From Bacteroidota bacterium (GTDB lineage Bacteria > Bacteroidota > Bacteroidia > Chitinophagales > Chitinophagaceae): 9,231 nucleotides of DNA. The first letter of the stretch is position 1; each line of letters begins with the position of its first letter. Location of the stretch: positions 1 through 9,231 of the forward strand of contig JAEZDA010000008.1 of NCBI GenBank assembly GCA_023433345.1. Reading direction: 5' to 3'. A model generated the notes under the pieces. The model was not told the origin of the DNA. It saw nothing but the letters and a program-made list of their open reading frames with translations, and searched no databases. Of this stretch, positions 1-5,915 are shown in pieces. The translations under genes and the position numbers were made by a program.

Positions 1-7
1 AGTTGTT

Positions 8-25
8 GCGACTGCTTGCAGTCGC
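8..25. repeat. Short perfect palindrome (8-bp arms)
   Basis: GCGACTGC and GCAGTCGC form a perfect 8-bp inverted repeat separated by TT. It sits at the head of a cluster of three unrelated palindromic elements in the first 200 bases, which hold no credible gene. It is probably an interspersed intergenic repeat or a hairpin at the end of a transcript entering from the left. No T-run follows it on the plus strand, so I do not call it a terminator. Confidence 0.5.
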
Positions 26-47
26 CAAAACCATCTTTCAAAAAAGT

Positions 48-74
48 CATCCCGAACGAAGTGAAGGAACTTCG
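48..74. repeat. Interspersed palindromic repeat of the 'HPERSEG' type
   Basis: The bases TCATCCCGAACGAAGTGAAG and the ACTTCG that follows shortly after contain a 6-bp stem (CGAAGT 57-62, ACTTCG 69-74) with a GAAGGA loop. Translated, the stretch reads SHPERSEG. From general knowledge, this motif recurs in many bacterial genomes as an intergenic repeat that is wrongly called as coding. The spurious frame at 3-218 across it should not be annotated as a gene. Confidence 0.6.
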
Positions 75-125
75 AATTACGTGTACGATGTAATATCTAC
101 GGATGATTTTAGGTTAGGGAATTTT

Positions 126-198
126 CGCGTTAGGGACAGGCAGCGCTACCGTGTAGCGCAGATGGCCCGACCGCGGCGCGAGTGCCGCGGTAACGCCC
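126..198 (-). repeat. Palindromic repeat element, copy A
   Basis: Read on the minus strand, this element matches copy B at 7309-7389. The segment 126-169 is identical to the reverse complement of 7346-7389 over all 44 bases. The rest (170-198) is related but diverged, and shorter than in copy B. It contains two hairpins: GCGCTA/TAGCGC with a five-base loop (143-159) and CCGCGGC/GCCGCGG with a six-base loop (171-190). It lies about 30 bases beyond the stop codon of the minus-strand gene ending at 226. The G+C-rich paired arms, lack of coding and presence of two copies in 9 kb suggest a REP- or MITE-like intergenic element. No transposase is nearby. Confidence 0.75.
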
Positions 199-225
199 AA
201 ATAAAGAGCTCTTCATAACACAACA

Positions 226-516
226 TCAGCTTCCGGCGAAAGGTGTTCCAAAGATGCCGACAGCCAACTCTGCCCATATAAGAAAGCAAATAAAAAGAGC
301 CACCGAAATTCCGATTATGCGGTAAGCTCTTTTTTTGAAAGAGCGAAGCACCAATTCGCAGAGGAGGCCCGTGCCCACCAGTAAGATGCCGGCAATGATA
401 AAATCTGAAAACGTCCAGTTAACGCCGGAGTTGAACTGCATTGCCACTAAAGGTACAAGAAGCAAAGAGGCGGCTCCGAAGATGATAACCTGGAGCCTGT
501 TTTTTTCTGTGATCAT
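226..516 (-). CDS. Small conserved-looking membrane protein of unknown function
   Basis: A 96-residue protein with three hydrophobic segments, at about residues 10-28, 39-57 and 67-90. The start is a charged segment (MITEKNRLQ) and there is a basic loop, RSFKKRAYR, at about 58-66, between helices two and three. The C-terminus AVGIFGTPFAGS is distinctive. From memory, short Bacteroidota proteins of this size end in much the same way, but I know no assigned function. The only ATG that includes the whole first helix is at 516. The gene is divergent from the methyltransferase at 692, and the 175-base gap between them holds a palindrome (549-567) that could regulate either or both. The plus-strand frame over this region is a shadow. 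Existence as a gene is well supported by the membrane-protein pattern; the role is open. Confidence 0.78.
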   Translation of the reverse strand: MITEKNRLQVIIFGAASLLLVPLVAMQFNSGVNWTFSDFIIAGILLVGTGLLCELVLRSFKKRAYRIIGISVALFICFLIWAELAVGIFGTPFAGS

Positions 517-545
517 AAGTTGTGCTTAAATTAGAATTGTTTTAA

Positions 546-575
546 AAGTACTTTGCATTTCAAAGTAAATACTTT
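546..575. promoter_or_regulatory. Operator-like palindrome between divergent genes
   Basis: TACTTTG (549-555) and CAAAGTA (561-567) form a perfect 7-bp inverted repeat around the five-base spacer CATTT. The arms extend to AAAGTACTTTG on the left, and on the right to CAAAGTA plus CTTT if four bases (AATA) are skipped. It lies about 30 bases upstream of the start at 516 and about 125 bases upstream of the start at 692. The symmetry and intergenic position suggest a transcription-factor site. It could instead be part of overlapping promoters, since TTTG is the core of the Bacteroidota -33 and -7 elements. The regulator is unknown. Confidence 0.45.
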
Positions 576-691
576 TTTTCCTGGTTTTTGAATTTTTCAG
601 AAGTTTTTTTTTGCCGGGCTTCTCGCCTTAGCACCTTCACATATTGCAATTTTCAAAATATAATATAAATTGCGCTCCCAAAGCAAAACAG

Positions 692-1504
692 ATGAATCCA
701 AATAAAGCCCTGTGGGAGAAAGGCGATTTTACACGCCTTGCGGAAACTATGCGTGAGAGCGGGTCTGCTCTCGTTGCCAGATTAGGCGTTAAAAAAGGAA
801 TGAAGGTATTAGACCTCGGATGCGGCGATGGAACTACAGCCATCCCCGAGGCCAGGCTCGGCGCTGATGTAACAGGTATTGATATTGCAAGCAATCTTGT
901 TGAGGCCGGAAATCTCCGTGCATCGGGTGAAGGACTCACAAATTGTAGATTCTATGAAGGCGATGCATGCGAGCTCACAGGTGTTGAAGACGATACATTT
1001 GACCTCGTAGTTTCAATTTTCGGAGCCATGTTTGCGCCCCGCCCTTTTGAAGTGGCAAAGGAAATGGTGCGTGTAACGAAGCCCGGTGGCAGAATAATTA
1101 TGGGAAACTGGATCCCGGGAGACCCGACCCTCGTTGCTCAGATACTAAAGATCAGCTCGGCCTACACTCCTCCTCCACCTGAAGGATTTATCAGTCCGAT
1201 GCTTTGGGGCGTGGAGCAAAATGTAAAAGAAAGATTTGCGGCAGCGGGGATCCCGGAAGAGAACATCAGCTTTTCGCGTGAGACCTTTGTTTTCTCCGCA
1301 GCTTTTTCACCTGCGCAATTCTTAAACACATTCAGAATGTATTACGGCCCTACAATGAATGCCTATGAAGCTGCCGCTAAAAATGGAAAGGCGGAAGATC
1401 TTCAGAAAGAACTTGAGGAACTCTTCAACCGCGAGAACAAAAGCGACGGTGAGAACGCAACACAAATTCCTGCGACCTTCCTATTGGTGGAAGTAAGAAA
1501 GTAG
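692..1504 (+). CDS. Class I SAM-dependent methyltransferase
   Basis: A 270-residue cytoplasmic methyltransferase with a Rossmann-like SAM-binding fold of the Methyltransf_11/25 type. Motif I is VLDLGCGDG (residues 39-47). The acidic residue ending strand 2 is D64 in VTGIDIA. D91 in EGDA probably contacts the adenine. Motif IV-like FDLVVSIFGAMFAPRP spans 103-118, and the post-motif KPGGRIIMGNW follows near 130-140. The C-terminal half, including a PPPPEGF stretch, probably shapes the substrate pocket. I start at the ATG at 692; the longer frame from TTG at 644 adds 16 residues (MQFSKYNINC...) that do not look like the family N-terminus. The substrate cannot be read from the sequence, and the neighbours give no pathway clue. 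There is no nearby biosynthetic partner, so a small-molecule or general methyltransferase are both possible. Confidence 0.9.
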   Translation: MNPNKALWEKGDFTRLAETMRESGSALVARLGVKKGMKVLDLGCGDGTTAIPEARLGADVTGIDIASNLVEAGNLRASGEGLTNCRFYEGDACELTGVEDDTFDLVVSIFGAMFAPRPFEVAKEMVRVTKPGGRIIMGNWIPGDPTLVAQILKISSAYTPPPPEGFISPMLWGVEQNVKERFAAAGIPEENISFSRETFVFSAAFSPAQFLNTFRMYYGPTMNAYEAAAKNGKAEDLQKELEELFNRENKSDGENATQIPATFLLVEVRK

Positions 1505-1529
1505 AGCACGCATAACCTGAGGATCAATT

Positions 1530-1547
1530 GCGGTTATTATAAACCGC
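1530..1547 (+). terminator. Possible weak terminator hairpin after the methyltransferase
   Basis: GCGGTT and AACCGC form a 6-bp stem around the loop ATTATA, 26 bases past the methyltransferase stop. The downstream CATTCTTCTT is pyrimidine-rich but not a true T-run, so termination here is uncertain. The remaining sequence up to the tRNA terminator holds nothing recognisable. Confidence 0.3.
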
Positions 1548-1671
1548 CATTCTTCTTGCCTGGTTAATTTGTAGGTTTGCAGTTCATTATTTTTCAATCT
1601 TTCTTGCTCAAAGGCATTAAAAGGTGTTGTGTTTGCACCTTAGTAAACCTTCCCCGTCTAATCAATGAAAA

Positions 1672-1702
1672 TAAAAAAGCCTCAACTTATTGCTGAGGCT
1701 TT
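1672..1702 (-). terminator. Intrinsic terminator of tRNA-Lys
   Basis: Read on the minus strand, AAAGCCTCA and TGAGGCTTT form a 9-bp stem with a nine-base loop, followed by a run of six T before TAT. It begins four bases after the tRNA 3' end, as expected for a short monocistronic tRNA transcript. It has some capacity on the plus strand too (stem followed by TTTCC) and might help stop read-through from the methyltransferase gene. Confidence 0.85.
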
Positions 1703-1705
1703 CCG

Positions 1706-1778
1706 TGATCCCGCTGGGACTCGAACCCAGGGCCCATACATTAAAAGTGTATTGCTCTACCAACTGAGCTACGGAATC
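1706..1778 (-). tRNA. tRNA-Lys (anticodon UUU)
   Basis: A complete 73-base cloverleaf on the minus strand. The acceptor arms GATTCCG and CGGGATC pair with one G-U, followed by discriminator A. The D arm is TAGCTCAGTTGGTAGAGCA. The anticodon stem ATACA/TGTAT encloses the loop CTTTTAA, with anticodon TTT at plus-strand positions 1743-1745, which decodes AAA and AAG lysine codons. The T arm is CTGGG TTCGAGT CCCAG. CCA is not encoded (CGG follows the discriminator). A matching promoter lies upstream and a terminator downstream, so it is a stand-alone transcription unit. I looked for a partial copy of its 3' end elsewhere in the window, as an integrated element would leave, and saw none. Confidence 0.97.
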
Positions 1779-1791
1779 ATCACTTTACATT

Positions 1792-1812
1792 AACATACCG
1801 GGGTATGTTTTT
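1792..1812. other. Hairpin in the tRNA-Lys leader
   Basis: AACATAC and GTATGTT form a 7-bp stem around CGGG, with TTT following on the plus strand. It lies between the predicted tRNA promoter and the mature 5' end, so it would be in the 5' leader of the precursor removed by RNase P. On the plus strand it resembles a weak terminator, but no plus-strand gene ends just upstream. Confidence 0.4.
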
Positions 1813-1824
1813 GTTTAGGGAGTG

Positions 1825-1855
1825 CAAAAATAAGGCAAAATGATTCCGCAGCAAA
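1825..1855 (-). promoter_or_regulatory. Bacteroidota-type promoter for tRNA-Lys
   Basis: On the minus strand, TTTG (1852-1855) is followed after exactly 19 bases by TATTTTTG (1825-1832), an exact fit to the Bacteroidota primary sigma-factor consensus TTTG-N19-TAnnTTTG. The predicted transcript start is near 1818, giving a precursor leader of about 40 bases. It is the best promoter match I found in the window. Confidence 0.75.
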
Positions 1856-1927
1856 TTTTTTTGAAAATCTTCTTCGGTTCTAAATCATACACTTCCGAAA
1901 TATGATGCAAACAGAACCTTAACCTCC

Positions 1928-1935
1928 TATTTTTG
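1928..1935 (+). promoter_or_regulatory. Possible -7 element for the reductase operon
   Basis: TATTTTTG matches TAnnTTTG exactly and ends 14 bases before the ATG of the dehydrogenase gene. A clear TTTG at the -33 position is missing (GATGC occupies it), so the element is only half supported. If used, the mRNA leader would be very short, under 10 bases. Confidence 0.4.
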
Positions 1936-1949
1936 CCAATATTACTTTC

Positions 1950-2759
1950 ATGCATAACTTTTTTAATAATAAGGTTGTAGCTATCACCGGCGGAAGCGAG
2001 GGAATCGGGAAAGCGCTTGTGGAAAGGCTGCTTGCCCTGGGGGCGAAAGTTGCCACATGCGCGCGAAACCAGGAGAAGTTGTATGACCTGCAACTGAAGT
2101 ATACAAAACATCCGCTTCACTGCCTTGTTGCAGATGTGAGTAAGTATTCAGATTGTGACCTGTTTATAAGGTCAACCTTGAAACAATTCGGCACCATCGA
2201 TATACTTATCAATAATGCCGGTATTTCCATGAAGGCTTTGCTAAGGGATGCCGACGTTGAGGTGTTCAGGAAAACGATGGACATAAATTATTTCGGCACT
2301 GTTTATTGCACAAAACTTGCGCTTGAATCAATTATCGCAGCAAAGGGAACGATCGTGGGAATTTCAAGTATCGCCGGCTTCAGGGGCCTGCCGGGCCGCA
2401 GCGGCTATTCGGCCAGTAAATTTGCACTGAACGGTTGGCTGGAAGCAATACGTACGGAACTGATGGATGATGATGTGAACGTGATGTGGGTTTGCCCGGG
2501 ATTCACCAAAAGCAATATCCGGTATGCAGCTCTGAATGCTGAAGGGAATGTTCAGGGGGAAACGTCTATGAAGGAGGAAGAAATGATGCAGCCTGAGGAA
2601 TGTGCGGAACATATACTCACGGCCATCGTTAAACGAAAAAGAACATTGGTGCTAACGGGTACGGGTAAGCGAGCAGTGTTCATGAACAAATTTTTTCCAT
2701 CCCTGGCAGATAAACTAACCAGGAAATTCTATTTTAAAAACGGAAAACTGATCAAATAA
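1950..2759 (+). CDS. Short-chain dehydrogenase/reductase (SDR family)
   Basis: A 269-residue classical SDR oxidoreductase, cytoplasmic or peripherally attached. The cofactor motif TGGSEGIG is at 13-20, D62 lies in the ADVS stretch that contacts adenine, and NNAG is at 88-91. The catalytic tetrad is complete: N113, S140, Y153 and K157 (YSASK). R39 after the second strand (CARN) points to NADP(H) rather than NAD(H), as family knowledge suggests. The C-terminus runs past the usual core, with a basic, hydrophobic tail (KRAVFMNKFFPSLADKL) that could touch the membrane, as in DHRS7- or ketosphinganine-reductase-like enzymes. Bacteroidota make sphingolipids, so that role is possible but not shown. 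It is first in an apparent operon with the genes at 2782 and 3642. The ATG at 1950 places the glycine motif at the normal distance from the N-terminus. Confidence 0.92.
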   Translation: MHNFFNNKVVAITGGSEGIGKALVERLLALGAKVATCARNQEKLYDLQLKYTKHPLHCLVADVSKYSDCDLFIRSTLKQFGTIDILINNAGISMKALLRDADVEVFRKTMDINYFGTVYCTKLALESIIAAKGTIVGISSIAGFRGLPGRSGYSASKFALNGWLEAIRTELMDDDVNVMWVCPGFTKSNIRYAALNAEGNVQGETSMKEEEMMQPEECAEHILTAIVKRKRTLVLTGTGKRAVFMNKFFPSLADKLTRKFYFKNGKLIK

Positions 2760-2781
2760 TAATTTTTACACTACCTGATAC

Positions 2782-3621
2782 ATGTCCTTATTAACCTTAA
2801 CTTCTGATATCGGCGAGAAAGATTTCATTGCCGGCGCCATCAAGGGCAGGTTGATACAGTCCGTGAAGGAGGCCCGTATCGTAGACATCACCCATTCCCT
2901 GTCACCTTTCAATATTCCTCAATCGGCTTACATCTGCCGTAATGCGTTTAAACATTTCCCTGAAGGAACCTATCATATTGTAATCGCCAACATGTTTGAA
3001 GTTAAGCCATCGCACCTGCTGGCAGCAAAACACAATGGCCATTATATTTTTTGTGCAGACAACGGCCTTCTCACAATGCTGCTGGAAGAGGTTCCTCAGG
3101 AAGTGGTTGCCCTTCCCTTGCAGAAATCTGAAGCAAAAACCATCCTCTATTTCGCTAATGTGATAGGCGAAGCGATCAATAAGCTTGAGAATGGAGAAAG
3201 CCTTAACGACATTGGGGATGCATCGGTGAATATTGTGGTGAAGAATGCCATCAAACCCCTGCTCGGCAACAACTGGATTGAGGGTCAGATCATCTTAATC
3301 GATAACTTTGAAAATGTAGTGGTGAATATCAACCGCGAGCAATTTGAAGAGCAACGCAAAGGCAGGAGCTTCCAGATCGTCTTCCGGAGAGAGGAATACA
3401 TTGACAAGATCAGTGAATCGTATGCAGACGTGCATGAGGGTGAGAAACTGGCGACCTTTAACTCTGCCGGCTATCTTGAAATTTCAATTAACAAAGGAAA
3501 TGCGGCCGGGCTTTTCGGGCTGAAAGGTTATTCAGAAACCCAGTTTGGAATGCAGCAACAGTTTTTAGCAAACCAGATGGTGTATCAAACCGTAAAGGTT
3601 TTTTTCGGTGAACACAATTAA
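2782..3621 (+). CDS. SAM hydroxide adenosyltransferase / fluorinase-fold protein, triad apparently lost
   Basis: A 279-residue protein of the DUF62 family, whose members cleave S-adenosylmethionine with water, chloride or fluoride. Conserved family landmarks: TLTSDIG (5-11) with D9, AIKGRL (19-24), VDITHSLSPFNI (34-45), HFPEGTYHIV (58-67), ADNGLLT (92-98), IDNFENVVVNI after residue 170, and NSAGYLEISINKG near the C-terminus. In the SAM hydrolase branch, from memory, a DPGVG...R motif and an FHGRD motif supply Asp, Arg and His. Here the matching stretches read ANMFEV (69-74) and LYFANV (122-127), so all three appear absent. It may be a Bacteroidota branch with other chemistry or a non-catalytic binder. 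It starts 22 bases after the SDR stop, and the next gene starts 20 bases after its own stop, so an operon is likely. Databases often name such proteins SAM-dependent chlorinase/fluorinase; halogenase activity is not implied. Confidence 0.87.
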   Translation: MSLLTLTSDIGEKDFIAGAIKGRLIQSVKEARIVDITHSLSPFNIPQSAYICRNAFKHFPEGTYHIVIANMFEVKPSHLLAAKHNGHYIFCADNGLLTMLLEEVPQEVVALPLQKSEAKTILYFANVIGEAINKLENGESLNDIGDASVNIVVKNAIKPLLGNNWIEGQIILIDNFENVVVNINREQFEEQRKGRSFQIVFRREEYIDKISESYADVHEGEKLATFNSAGYLEISINKGNAAGLFGLKGYSETQFGMQQQFLANQMVYQTVKVFFGEHN

Positions 3622-3641
3622 CAAACAATAATAAACAGATC

Positions 3642-4472
3642 ATGAAAACTTTAATTTTTTCTTCGGCCCTGCTTCTTTTTTCGGCAATGGCAGAAGCACA
3701 GTTTAAAATGCCGCAGCCCTCTCCTACGCAAAACCTCAAACAGGATTTCGGAATGGGCGCCATCGAACTTTCATATTCCCGCCCGGCGGCGAAGGGCAGA
3801 AAAATAGTAGGCGAACTTGTCCCTTACGGGAAAGTATGGCGTACCGGCGCTAACGCAACCACGAAGATCACCTTTACAACCCCGGTTGAAATCGGCGGCA
3901 AAAGAGTTGACACAGGCGCTTATGCGGTGTACACAATTCCCGGGGAAAAATCATGGGATGTGATCATTAACAAAGGAGTGCAAAACCAAAGCGTGCTTGA
4001 CTATAAAGAATCAGAAGACGTTGCGCGCGTAAGTGTAAAGCCCGAAAAACTAAAAGATAAGGCTGAAAGTTTTACCATGCAATTTGAAAATGTTCTCCCT
4101 GAAAGCTGCAACCTGACGCTTGCATGGGAAGAAACTAAAGTGAGCGTTCCTATTAAAACAAAGGTGAAGGAGCCATTGCGTGCAAGCCTGATGGAAGCGC
4201 TGAAAGGTGACAATAAACCACATTGGGCAGCGGCTCAATTTTATAATGAGTATGATAACAATCCTACAAAAGCACTGGAACATCTCACCACGGCCCTAAA
4301 CGAAAATCCGAACGCATTCTGGATGTGGCTGTATAAAGCGAGAGTTCAAAAAGCGATGGGCGATAAAACAGGCGCTATGGAAAGCTCGAAAAAATCACTT
4401 GAGCTTGCCACGGCACAAAAAAATGATGACTATATTAAAATGAACAAAGAACTGCAGGCGAGCCTTAAATAA
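3642..4472 (+). CDS. Periplasmic DUF2911 protein with C-terminal TPR-like tail
   Basis: A 276-residue exported protein. The signal peptide has KTLIFSSALLLFSAMAEA with probable cleavage after A19. The DUF2911 domain covers about residues 30-175, with the family signatures ELSYSRP (42-48), KGRKI (51-55) and GELVPYGKVWRTGAN (57-71), then a beta-rich region containing IGGKRVDTGAYAVYTIPG. DUF2911 is common in Bacteroidota and has no established biochemical function. The final ~85 residues are alpha-helical with TPR-like spacing (KALEHLTTALNENPNAFWMW and the DKTGAMESSKKSLELA helix pair), suggesting a protein-contact role. It is the last gene of the apparent three-gene operon. I see no clear terminator directly after it; the next 300 bases hold a gene remnant. 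Confidence 0.92.
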   Translation: MKTLIFSSALLLFSAMAEAQFKMPQPSPTQNLKQDFGMGAIELSYSRPAAKGRKIVGELVPYGKVWRTGANATTKITFTTPVEIGGKRVDTGAYAVYTIPGEKSWDVIINKGVQNQSVLDYKESEDVARVSVKPEKLKDKAESFTMQFENVLPESCNLTLAWEETKVSVPIKTKVKEPLRASLMEALKGDNKPHWAAAQFYNEYDNNPTKALEHLTTALNENPNAFWMWLYKARVQKAMGDKTGAMESSKKSLELATAQKNDDYIKMNKELQASLK

Positions 4473-4497
4473 AAAACATCATCAACAACATCCATCC

Positions 4498-4738
4498 ATA
4501 GAATACTATTGGATCATCACAGATTATCACGATAACAAATATGCTATTGATTTCACCACTGATGAGGATGGATTCGGAGAAATAGACACCCCAAACCTGC
4601 CGAAAGAATGATCCTTCAGAGGTTGAAACTGTTCATCGGAAATTTCCGAACCTCACACACCATCAGGTCATGGATGCGATTGTACAATATTGTCCATACC
4701 GTAAGGATATTTATGCGGCGCTGGAAAAACTGAATTAG
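4498..4738 (+). pseudogene. Frameshifted remnant of a small gene
   Basis: Two adjacent coding-like pieces lie in different frames. The first (4498-4611) reads IEYYWIITDYHDNKYAIDFT then TDEDGFGEIDTPNLPKE and stops at TGA. The second, in the next frame from about 4610 to the TAG at 4736, reads DPSEVETVHRKFPNL then THHQVMDAIVQYCPYRKDI then YAALEKLN. Joined by a one-base shift near 4603-4610 they give one protein of about 80 residues with normal amino-acid content. No ATG, GTG or TTG lies in frame before the first piece, so the start is lost as well. The second half looks helical. I do not recognise the family. It follows the DUF2911 gene by only about 25 bases and marks the left edge of the accessory segment. 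A perfect 14-bp palindrome (4636-4649) lies within it, probably by chance. Confidence 0.5.
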
Positions 4739-4814
4739 GTTTGCATTCAGTCGAACTATTACGGCTAAAAGCATTTGTGAATACTATTAATTGATTATAC
4801 GCCAAGTGCAGATT

Positions 4815-5675
4815 ATGAAAGGTGTTCTTTTTTTCGCAATGTTGAGTCTTTATTTTAACGCAAACTCTCAAGTTGTATCCGGCTGTATTTTGAATTCCCT
4901 TACGCTTGAGCCAGTGCCATTTGCAACTATTGCTGCACTAGATGCGAATATAGCTACGAGTGCTGATTCCTCAGGCAAATTTAAATTTACCGTTTTTATC
5001 GAAGCAAACGACACCCTACTCATCAGCTCGGTAGGATTTGAAGAAACTAAATTGCCGGTTTCTTTGGCCCTAACCGCCCCCGAAATTAAACTCCTCCCTT
5101 TTAGAATTCAGCTTGATTCATTGGTTTTAAGAAGTTATCGATCGGTTAATACCGTAAATTCATTTTCCTCCTGTGGCCTTCACACCTTTGGTAGTGTTGG
5201 CTACTCCTCACAAGTTGCTAGGTTGTTTGTGGCACCGAAAGAATTTTGTCGGCTAAAGCGAATTGAGTTGTGTAAAGTGGGTTCAGATGACAGGTTTAGA
5301 ATAAGGGTTTACGATTTCAATACAGCGAACGGGTTTCCAGGAGATGACCTACTGGATACCGTCTTAGAAGTGAAATCATTTAAACGAAATGTCCAAATAG
5401 ATTTATCCGATTATAACATCATCCTACCCCACAAGAATTTCTTTATAGCAATTGAATGGCTATTTATCCAAGAAAATATAGACCGGGTTGGTCGATCCAA
5501 AAACTCAAAGCTGAATCAAAATCCTTTAGTGTATTACCGCCCGAAGTTGTTTGGAAAGAATTTAAAGTCTGATGCAATAAGTCCTCTTGTTCATAAGACT
5601 TTCCAAGGACAGTGGTTAACCTTAAGTAGGGTCGGATTTGATCTGCTAATATCCGCGGATCTAGATATCCCTTAA
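4815..5675 (+). CDS. Secreted protein with carboxypeptidase-D-like regulatory domain
   Basis: A 286-residue exported protein. The signal peptide has MKGVLFFAMLSLYFNANS with likely cleavage before Q19. Residues about 21-90 form a CarboxypepD_reg-like beta-sandwich: VSGCILNSLTLEPVPFATI, a SADSSGKFKF turn, and NDTLLISSVGFEETKLPVS. This module is the same kind that opens TonB-dependent receptors of Bacteroidota, but no plug or barrel follows. The remaining ~190 residues (including RIRVYDFNTANGFPGDDLL and NFFIAIEWLFI) suggest a second beta-sandwich of unknown role. I chose ATG 4815 over TTG 4791 because the latter puts charged residues ahead of the signal peptide. No anchoring helix or lipobox is visible, so it is periplasmic or exported further. 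A+T content is visibly higher than in the flanking operons. Function unknown. Confidence 0.82.
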   Translation: MKGVLFFAMLSLYFNANSQVVSGCILNSLTLEPVPFATIAALDANIATSADSSGKFKFTVFIEANDTLLISSVGFEETKLPVSLALTAPEIKLLPFRIQLDSLVLRSYRSVNTVNSFSSCGLHTFGSVGYSSQVARLFVAPKEFCRLKRIELCKVGSDDRFRIRVYDFNTANGFPGDDLLDTVLEVKSFKRNVQIDLSDYNIILPHKNFFIAIEWLFIQENIDRVGRSKNSKLNQNPLVYYRPKLFGKNLKSDAISPLVHKTFQGQWLTLSRVGFDLLISADLDIP

Positions 5676-5915
5676 TCTCAACAGGTTTGTTGTGATATGT
5701 GTACATAGTTTTTCATCGGTAGATGTTTCGGTTCATCAAACATGCATTGAGAAATATTTCCTTAACTTCTTGGTTTTTCGCATAATAATTTTCATTTTAG
5801 AAACACAAACGCTAGTTTGCTACGCGGGCGGAAATTCGACAGGACTTTCTTGGTATGAATAGATGGTGGGGTTATACTGTTGAAACAATAAAAATCGTCA
5901 CCTAAAACTTTTAAT

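Noticed and set aside
3..218. 71-codon frame at the left edge
   Set aside because: It is translated from three palindromic repeats (including the SHPERSEG motif) and has no independent protein character.
335..529. Plus-strand frame opposite the small membrane protein
   Set aside because: Antisense shadow; the minus-strand frame shows clear transmembrane helices and a plausible start.
1706..1778. tRNA-Lys as an integration site for a genomic island
   Set aside because: No second copy of the tRNA 3' end and no integrase gene were seen in the window; the accessory segment lies 3 kb away behind an intact operon.
1815..2120. Minus-strand frame over the start of the reductase
   Set aside because: It overlaps the tRNA promoter and the SDR glycine motif on the other strand and has no recognisable content.
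4636..4649. Perfect 14-bp palindrome TCGGAAATTTCCGA
   Set aside because: It lies inside a gene remnant with coding-like sequence on both sides and is isolated from any promoter; chance is the simpler explanation.
4791..4814. Longer start (TTG) for the carboxypeptidase-D-like protein
   Set aside because: It would add charged residues before a standard signal peptide; ATG at 4815 gives the normal export signal.
5676..5915. Possible gene or RNA between the two orphan secreted proteins
   Set aside because: No frame, cloverleaf or strong hairpin was seen; only a weak promoter-like match before the lipoprotein gene.
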